Below, in pieces: positions 54,670-59,709 of a stretch of DNA of 59,709 bases. How positions within the stretch are numbered: the stretch's first letter is position 1; the number at the start of each line of letters is the position of its first letter. Under the pieces are notes generated by a model. The model was not told the DNA's origin. It worked only from the letters and a program-made list of their open reading frames with translations, and searched no databases. This DNA comes from Haloferula sp. Its GTDB lineage: Bacteria > Verrucomicrobiota > Verrucomicrobiia > Verrucomicrobiales > Akkermansiaceae. The DNA lies in the NCBI GenBank assembly GCA_007126655.1, contig SLAV01000178.1, positions 1-59,709 of the forward strand, in the 5' to 3' direction. The position numbers and the translations under genes are program-made.

Positions 54670-56925
54670 ATGAAGCCGTCCTCCGATACAAACGCCAAAT
54701 CACCCGACTCCCCAACCGACTCCGATCACAAATCCGCCGATATCCGAATGAACGAATCCACGCGGGAAAAACCACAAAACACTCCGGCTCCCGGCAGGAA
54801 ATCCACCCCGGTGAAAATCATCGTCTTCCTCCTCGTCGCCGCCGCGGCCGTGATCGGTTACTGGCAGTTTGGCGACGCGATCACGCTCGAAAACCTCGCC
54901 GACCGGGAGACCGCGCTGCGCGAGGCCAAGGCGAACGCCCCGTGGCTCGTCTTCGGCACCGGCTTCCTCATCTATGTGCTCGTCACCGGTCTTTCGCTGC
55001 CCGGCGCCGCCGTGCTCACCATCGCCGCCGGCTGGTTCTTCGGCCTCTGGCAGGGCACGCTGCTCGCCAGCTTCGCCTCCACCACCGGCGCGACCCTCGC
55101 CTTCCTTTTCAGCCGTTTCCTTTTCCGCGACACCATCCAGCGGCGCTTCGGCGACCGCCTGAGGAAATTCAACGCCGCGCTGGAAAAGGAAGGGCCGTTC
55201 TATCTGTTCACCCTCCGCCTCATACCCGCCGTGCCGTTTTTCGTCATCAACATCGTCATGGGCCTCACCCCCATCCGCGCCCGGACCTTCTGGTGGGTCA
55301 GCCAGCTCGGCATGCTCGCCGGAACCATCGTTTTTGTCTATGCCGGAGCCGCCGTGCCCAGCCTCGCCGAACTCGCCGAACGCGGCATCGGCGGCATCCT
55401 GACAGACCAAGCCCCCACCATGCTCCCCGAGGACGAGCACAACCGAAAGCTCGTCTCCCACGTCCATCCCGCCGATTGGAAAAATCCGACGCCTTCCGGC
55501 AAATACAACCTCGTCGTCATCGGAGCGGGCACCGCCGGCCTCGTCACCGCCGCCGCCGCGGCCGGTCTCGGCGCGAAGGTCGCGCTGGTCGAACGCCACT
55601 TCATGGGAGGCGACTGCCTCAATGTCGGCTGCGTCCCCTCGAAGGCGATCATCAGTGCCGCCCGCGCGGCGGCCGCCGTGCGTGACGCCGGTGAATTCGG
55701 CGTCAACGTGCCGCCCGGCACCGGGGTTGACTTCGCGAAAGTCATGGAGCGCATGCGCAAACTCCGCAGCGACATCTCCCCGCACGATTCCGTGAAACGA
55801 TTCTCCGACCTCGGCATCGACGTTTTTCTCGGCCAGGGCGAATTCATCGATTCATCGACGCTCTCCGTCGGCGACGCCAGGCTCGAATTCGCAAGGGCCG
55901 TGATCTGCACCGGCGCCCGCGCCTCGGCCCCGCCCATCGAAGGGCTCGACAGCGTCCCCCATCTCACCAACGAAACCCTGTTCTCGCTCACCGAACTGCC
56001 CAAGCGCATCGGCATCATCGGTGCCGGTCCCATCGGCTGCGAGATGGCCCAATCCTTCGCGCGATTCGGGGCCGAGGTATTCCTCGTTGAGTCCGCCCCC
56101 GGCATCCTGACCAAGGAGGATCCCGACGCCGCCGCCGTGGTGCAAAAACAGCTCGTTCGCGACGGGGTGAACCTCCTTTGCTGCGGCAAAGACCTCAAAC
56201 TCTCGCCCGCCAGCGGCGGCGAGGGCGCGCGCCTGCAAGTTGAATCCGAAGGCAAGGGATACGACGTCACGGTCGATCAAATCCTCGTCGCCGTCGGCCG
56301 CGCCCCCAACATCGAAGGCCTGGGTTTGGAAAAAATCGGGGTCGAACACAACAAGCGCGGCGTCGTCATTGACGACCACTTCCGCACCACGAACAAGAAC
56401 ATCTACGCCGCCGGGGACGTCTGTTCGCCCTATCAGTTCACCCACGCCGCCGACTTCATGGCCCGCGCCGTCATCCGCAACGCCCTGTTCTTCGGCCGCG
56501 CGAAGCACAGCTCGCTGGTCATTCCGTGGGCCACCTACACCTCGCCCGAACTCGCCCACGTCGGCCTCAACCCCGCCGAAGCGGAGAAGCGCGGCATCGG
56601 GATCGACACCTTCACCCAGCCGATGTCCGGCGTGGACCGCGCCACCCTGGAGGGAGAGACCGACGGCTTCGTCCGCGTGCATGTGAAAAAGGGGACCGAC
56701 AAAATCGTCGGCGCCACCATCGTCGCCGCCAACGCCGGCGACATGATCGGCTCCATCTCCATCGCCATGACCCAAGGCATCGGCCTCGGTTCCATCGCCA
56801 ACTCGATCCACCCGTATCCCACGCAGGGCGAGGCCGTCCGCAAGGTCGGCGACCTCTACAACAAAACCCGCCTCACCCCTCGCGTCGCCTCGATCATGAA
56901 AACCCTCGCCGCATGGAGGCGTTAG
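54670..56925 (+). CDS. TVP38/TMEM64 membrane protein fused to mercuric-reductase-like FAD oxidoreductase
   Basis: 751 aa from ATG 54670. Residues about 48-240 hold a SNARE-associated/TVP38 membrane domain (LSLPGAAVLTIAAGWFFGLW, GATLAFLFSRFLFRD, LRLIPAVPFFVINIVMGLTP). Residues about 280-751 are a pyridine-nucleotide disulfide oxidoreductase: VVIGAGTAGLVTAAAAAGLG, redox-active GGDCLNVGCVPSKA near 313, GIIGAGPIGCEMAQSFARFG, IYAAGDVCSPYQFTHAADFM and a dimerisation domain with HPYPTQGEA. MerA's extra C-terminal Cys pair is absent. The same pairing recurs near arsenosugar genes. It likely moves electrons at the inner membrane; the substrate, perhaps an arsenical, is unproven. Confidence 0.92.
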   Translation: MKPSSDTNAKSPDSPTDSDHKSADIRMNESTREKPQNTPAPGRKSTPVKIIVFLLVAAAAVIGYWQFGDAITLENLADRETALREAKANAPWLVFGTGFLIYVLVTGLSLPGAAVLTIAAGWFFGLWQGTLLASFASTTGATLAFLFSRFLFRDTIQRRFGDRLRKFNAALEKEGPFYLFTLRLIPAVPFFVINIVMGLTPIRARTFWWVSQLGMLAGTIVFVYAGAAVPSLAELAERGIGGILTDQAPTMLPEDEHNRKLVSHVHPADWKNPTPSGKYNLVVIGAGTAGLVTAAAAAGLGAKVALVERHFMGGDCLNVGCVPSKAIISAARAAAAVRDAGEFGVNVPPGTGVDFAKVMERMRKLRSDISPHDSVKRFSDLGIDVFLGQGEFIDSSTLSVGDARLEFARAVICTGARASAPPIEGLDSVPHLTNETLFSLTELPKRIGIIGAGPIGCEMAQSFARFGAEVFLVESAPGILTKEDPDAAAVVQKQLVRDGVNLLCCGKDLKLSPASGGEGARLQVESEGKGYDVTVDQILVAVGRAPNIEGLGLEKIGVEHNKRGVVIDDHFRTTNKNIYAAGDVCSPYQFTHAADFMARAVIRNALFFGRAKHSSLVIPWATYTSPELAHVGLNPAEAEKRGIGIDTFTQPMSGVDRATLEGETDGFVRVHVKKGTDKIVGATIVAANAGDMIGSISIAMTQGIGLGSIANSIHPYPTQGEAVRKVGDLYNKTRLTPRVASIMKTLAAWRR

Positions 56926-57044
56926 GCGACCGGAGGGATCGGGCGCGTTGCATTCCGGCATCGCTCCAACAGGCTTGTGCTCCGATGAATGGTTCCCCAC
57001 GTTTTACCCTGTCGCTCAAGCAATGTAATATCCCAATTCCAGTT

Positions 57045-57554
57045 ATGGCAGAAATCGCAACATCACCCCTCGGCAGGCTCCGGCAGCTCGGCGAATTGAT
57101 CGGCGGCATCTCACCGGCCGCCTACCGGCACCGGTGCGGGCTGCTGCCCGGCGGCACCGTCGGATCACACGTCCGCCACTGCATCGAATTCTATCAATGC
57201 CTTTTCCACGGTGTCGAAGCCGGCGAGGTCGATTACGACGCCCGGCAAAGGGATCCCGAAATCGAATCCGCGCGAGAGGCGGCGCTTCGCGAAATCCGCC
57301 GGATCGAATCATGCGACTGGCCGCGCGTCGAATCGCTTTCCCGCGACACGCCGTTGCGCGTGCGCGAGTCGGCCGACGCCTGGCACGCGTCGAGCTTGGG
57401 CCGGGAGCTGGGCTTTGCGGCGAGCCACACCGTCCACCACCTGGCGCTGATCGCCGTGCTGCTGCGCGACCACGACGACGCGGGCGAAATCCCGGAGCAA
57501 ATCGGATTCGCCCCGTCCACGACCCGCCATGTGAACCGGCAATCCGACGATTGA
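57045..57554 (+). CDS. DinB-like metal-binding protein
   Basis: 169 aa from ATG 57045 (MAEIATSPLGRLRQLGELIG); ATG 56983 would add 21 residues. A four-helix protein with the DinB metal ligands GSHVRHCIEFYQCLFHG near residue 45 and AASHTVHHLALIAVLLR near 128. DinB/YfiT proteins bind a divalent metal, and some transfer thiols. It is separated by 4 bp from the NRDE gene, so the two are co-transcribed. Substrate unknown. Confidence 0.78.
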   Translation: MAEIATSPLGRLRQLGELIGGISPAAYRHRCGLLPGGTVGSHVRHCIEFYQCLFHGVEAGEVDYDARQRDPEIESAREAALREIRRIESCDWPRVESLSRDTPLRVRESADAWHASSLGRELGFAASHTVHHLALIAVLLRDHDDAGEIPEQIGFAPSTTRHVNRQSDD

Positions 57555-57558
57555 GACG

Positions 57559-58287
57559 ATGTGCACGATTTCATGGCTCGCCGGTGGCAATGATCTCACT
57601 GTCATGTTCAATCGCGACGAAAGTGTCGCGCGTCCCGCCGCTCCGCCGCCGGTCGTCCATGCGGGCCGGCGGCCCTTTCTCGCGCCACGGGATCCGGCGG
57701 GTGGCGGCACCTGGCTCGCGGTGCGCGCCGATGGAACGGTGCTGGCCCTGCTCAACAACTACCACGACACGGCGGACGTCGATGATCCGCTGAGCCGCGG
57801 CGGCATCATCTGGCAACTGGCCGGAGCCGCCGATCCCGACGCCGCGCGGGAGCGGATCGCCGCCTCACTGAACCGCTACCCGCCGTTCCACCTGCTCACC
57901 ATCCGCTACGCCCGGGTGCGCAGGGACACATGGAACGGAAGGCGGCTCGAATCCTTCCGCGAACCGATGCCCCACGGCATGTTCACGACGTCCTCCGCTG
58001 CCGGCGCGCAGGTTGCGGCCGGTCGCCGCGCCGCGTTCGCGTCTTTGACCAACCGGAGGCGTCCGCTGACCGCGCGGCACCTGCGGATTTTTCACGACGG
58101 CTTCGGAATCGACGATCCGGCGGCGTCGGTCCGGATGGATCGCGGCGACCGCCGCACCGTCAGCCAGTCGCGGATTCGCGTGACATCCACAACCGCCCGG
58201 TTTTCCTACCGGATCTGCCACGGGCGCGAGCGAGCGCCGGACGAGTGGACGCATTCCGGGCTGACCCTCCAGCCACCCGCGCAATGA
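57559..58287 (+). CDS. NRDE (TANGO2-like) protein
   Basis: 242 aa. It begins MCTISW, placing Cys2 as an N-terminal nucleophile after Met removal, and has VMFNRDESVARPAAPPPVVH with the N-R-D-E motif, then LAPRDPAGGGTWLAVRADGT and ALLNNYHD. The family includes eukaryotic TANGO2, linked to heme and lipid handling; bacterial function is not established. The stop overlaps the next ATG (58284), so translation is coupled with the acyltransferase. Confidence 0.87.
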   Translation: MCTISWLAGGNDLTVMFNRDESVARPAAPPPVVHAGRRPFLAPRDPAGGGTWLAVRADGTVLALLNNYHDTADVDDPLSRGGIIWQLAGAADPDAARERIAASLNRYPPFHLLTIRYARVRRDTWNGRRLESFREPMPHGMFTTSSAAGAQVAAGRRAAFASLTNRRRPLTARHLRIFHDGFGIDDPAASVRMDRGDRRTVSQSRIRVTSTTARFSYRICHGRERAPDEWTHSGLTLQPPAQ

Positions 58288-59105
58288 ACAAGCCGCCGCC
58301 CTACATCGATCTCTCGGAAAAGCTCGGGGCCGCATGGCTGCGTCCGCTGCTGCCACTCGTCGGAAAACTCTCCGGTGTGAGCGCGGCCAACCGGCTGCGG
58401 GTCGATCTCGGGCCGCACCATGAAAGCGCCGACGCATTCGCCGAAGCCGCCCTGCGCGCCCTGCGCGTTTCCTGGCGGCTCGATGGCCTCGATCCGGCCG
58501 CCGGGCGTGAAACGGGCCGCGGCACCCTGGTGCTCGCGAATCACCCGACCGGCATCATCGAGGCCTTGATCGTCATGCGCGTGTTGGATCTCATTTCGCC
58601 CGGCAACTGGAAAATCCTCGCCAACAGCTGGGTGGCGGCAAAACCGGAGTTCTCCGCCCATGTGATCCCGCTCGACCCGTTCGCATGGGAAACAAAAGCG
58701 AAACTGAATCTCCGCGGCATGCGCGGCGCGGTCGGCATCCTGAAACACGGCGGTGTGGTCGGCGCGTTCCCGTCCGGCCGCGTCGCCGCCAGAACCGACG
58801 CCGCGGGGCGCGCGATCGACGAACCATGGTCCGGTCACCTCGTGAGGATCGCCCGCGCCAGCGGCGCGCGGATCCTGCTCGTCCACATCCCGCTGTCTCC
58901 GGGACTTCTGTTGCGCGCCACCCCGCTCCGCTTCCCCATGCTGCGCTCGCTGCTCCTGCCCCGCGAAGCCATGCGAAGACGACGGCACGGGACGCTCCGC
59001 GTCACCCTGGCCCCCGCTCCCGACCGGCTCCCGGAAAACCCCGCCCGGGCCGCCGACCTCCTTCACCAGTCATGCCATGAATCACCCGGAACCACCCCCG
59101 ATTGA
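58284..59105 (+). CDS. PlsC-like lysophospholipid/ornithine-lipid acyltransferase
   Basis: 273 aa. The acyltransferase motif NHPTGIIEALI near residue 93 corresponds to N-H-x4-D/E, and GVVGAFPSGRVAARTDAAGR near 158 to the F-P-E-G block with Ser in place of Glu. The protein is soluble or peripheral with an amphipathic start. Its ATG overlaps the NRDE stop, and its end overlaps the next gene by 29 bp. With that gene it resembles the OlsA/OlsB pair, where this enzyme would add the second acyl chain to lyso-ornithine lipid. Confidence 0.75.
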   Translation: MNKPPPYIDLSEKLGAAWLRPLLPLVGKLSGVSAANRLRVDLGPHHESADAFAEAALRALRVSWRLDGLDPAAGRETGRGTLVLANHPTGIIEALIVMRVLDLISPGNWKILANSWVAAKPEFSAHVIPLDPFAWETKAKLNLRGMRGAVGILKHGGVVGAFPSGRVAARTDAAGRAIDEPWSGHLVRIARASGARILLVHIPLSPGLLLRATPLRFPMLRSLLLPREAMRRRRHGTLRVTLAPAPDRLPENPARAADLLHQSCHESPGTTPD

Positions 59106-59709
59106 AAGCGGCCTCGCGCCGGAACTCATCCGCGGCGACGCCGAACGACTCGCGGCGTCCCCCGCCACCAGGATTCTCGACCGCGGGGATTTCGATCTCC
59201 TGCTTTTCGGCCGCGATGAAGCCCCGGCCCTGTTTCACGAACTCACCCGGCAGCGCGAGATCACCTTCCGCCATTCCGACCAGGGCAGCGGCAACCCGCG
59301 CGACGAAACCGCCGAGGACGCGTGGTACCGCCAACTCGTCCTCTGGGATCGCGCCAGGGGCGGGATCGCCGGGGCCTACCGCCTGGGCTTCACCGCCGAC
59401 GTGCTGCCGCGCCACGGCACCGGCGGTATGTATCTCAGCCACATGTTCGACTTCATGCCGGACTTCTTCACCCGCGACGAACGCGCCGTCGAGCTGACCC
59501 GCTCCTTCGTGACGCCCGCCTATCAGAACGACCGCACCGCCCTGCCCCTGCTCTGGCGCGGGCTCGGCATCATCGTCAGCCGCGAAAACATCCGGCGGTT
59601 GTTCGGATCGGTGACGATCTCCTCCGACTTCAGCGACGACTCGCGCCGCATCATGACCTCCTGGCTCAAGCGGCACCGCGCGCACCCCCCCCCCCCCCCC
59701 CCCCCCCCC
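59077..59709 (+). CDS. OlsB-like GNAT N-acyltransferase, cut by window edge
   Basis: At least 202 residues from ATG 59077; the true 3' end lies beyond the window. FHELTRQREITFRHSDQGSG, DAWYRQLVLWDRARGGIAGA and YRLGFTADVL match the hemolysin/OlsB acyltransferase group, which adds a 3-hydroxyacyl chain from ACP to the alpha-amine of ornithine. SFVTPAYQNDRTALPLLWRG and YLSHMFDFMPDF also fit. The final 7-8 codons are read from poly-C and should not be trusted. Confidence 0.75.
   Translation, partial: MNHPEPPPIESGLAPELIRGDAERLAASPATRILDRGDFDLLLFGRDEAPALFHELTRQREITFRHSDQGSGNPRDETAEDAWYRQLVLWDRARGGIAGAYRLGFTADVLPRHGTGGMYLSHMFDFMPDFFTRDERAVELTRSFVTPAYQNDRTALPLLWRGLGIIVSRENIRRLFGSVTISSDFSDDSRRIMTSWLKRHRAHPPPPPPPP
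59685..59709. other. run of 25 C at the window end, probable assembly artefact
   Basis: The last 25 bases are all C and interrupt an otherwise normal coding frame. No homopolymer of comparable length occurs elsewhere in the window. A contig-end sequencing artefact is more likely than biology. Confidence 0.8.

Noticed and set aside
59685-59709. Poly-proline tail on the OlsB-like protein
   Set aside because: Comes from the terminal C homopolymer, most likely artefactual.

Overview
The window is GC-rich, densely coded bacterial chromosome, most likely from a member of the Verrucomicrobiota. That placement is an inference from gene content: a PEP-CTERM-like sorting-signal remnant, a GYF_2 (DUF4339) membrane protein, a SASA/SGNH esterase, an SSS sugar symporter and an arsenosugar-type gene cluster. 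No rRNA or tRNA gene was seen. One RNA gene, the RNase P RNA (rnpB), is clear.

Layout. Positions 1-7.3 kb hold a secreted beta-helix protein cut by the window edge (minus strand), a PEP-CTERM-like remnant, and a plus-strand pair for sugar activation: a GalU-like nucleotidyltransferase and a 1105-residue GHMP-kinase/UDP-sugar-pyrophosphorylase-like fusion. Positions 7.5-14.3 kb are a minus-strand block: a LysM protein with a degenerate L,D-transpeptidase-like end, a hypothetical protein, acpP, a membrane protein, an OmpA-like protein and rapA. Positions 14.5-17.4 kb carry a RimK ligase, an AspA/AstE-like hydrolase and a RimB-like retropepsin, which fit one peptide-tail modification system. Positions 17.4-29.6 kb mix an AP2-like protein, a photolyase, a ferredoxin, an ATP-grasp protein, single-chain aconitase X, an unusual SASA esterase with a permuted SGNH insert, an ADP-ribosylglycohydrolase-family protein, a SirB1-like protein, a metallophosphoesterase and an SLC13 permease with two RCK_C domains. 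Two gene remnants (homocysteine methyltransferase, SRAP) lie in the gaps. rnpB (29.8-30.2 kb) is followed by a broken formate/nitrite channel gene. Positions 31-39 kb hold an MBL hydrolase, a sugar-oxidation and uptake block (aldo/keto reductase, Zn-alcohol dehydrogenase, SSS symporter), a Nudix protein, menH, a GYF_2 protein and an outer-membrane protein.

The most striking region is about 40.6-56.9 kb. It contains arsM, a thiol redoxin, a four-gene Pst-type ABC transporter, a sterol-desaturase-like protein, an MTA phosphorylase, an EamA permease, DUF547, TetR and DUF3179 proteins, a fused pair of arsenosugar-type glycosyltransferases, a stub of a carboxymuconolactone-decarboxylase gene, an ADP-ribosylglycohydrolase/alpha-beta-hydrolase fusion, and a TVP38/mercuric-reductase-like fusion. 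This is the gene content of arsenosugar biosynthesis clusters, but no radical SAM arsS is visible. Several members are truncated, so the cluster looks rearranged or partly decayed. An ECF sigma/zinc-finger pair lies immediately upstream. Two copies of one perfect palindrome flank the arsM-to-DUF3179 section.

The window closes with a DinB-like protein, an NRDE (TANGO2-like) protein and two overlapping acyltransferase genes resembling the OlsA/OlsB ornithine-lipid pair. The second of these runs into a run of 25 C that looks like a contig-end artefact.
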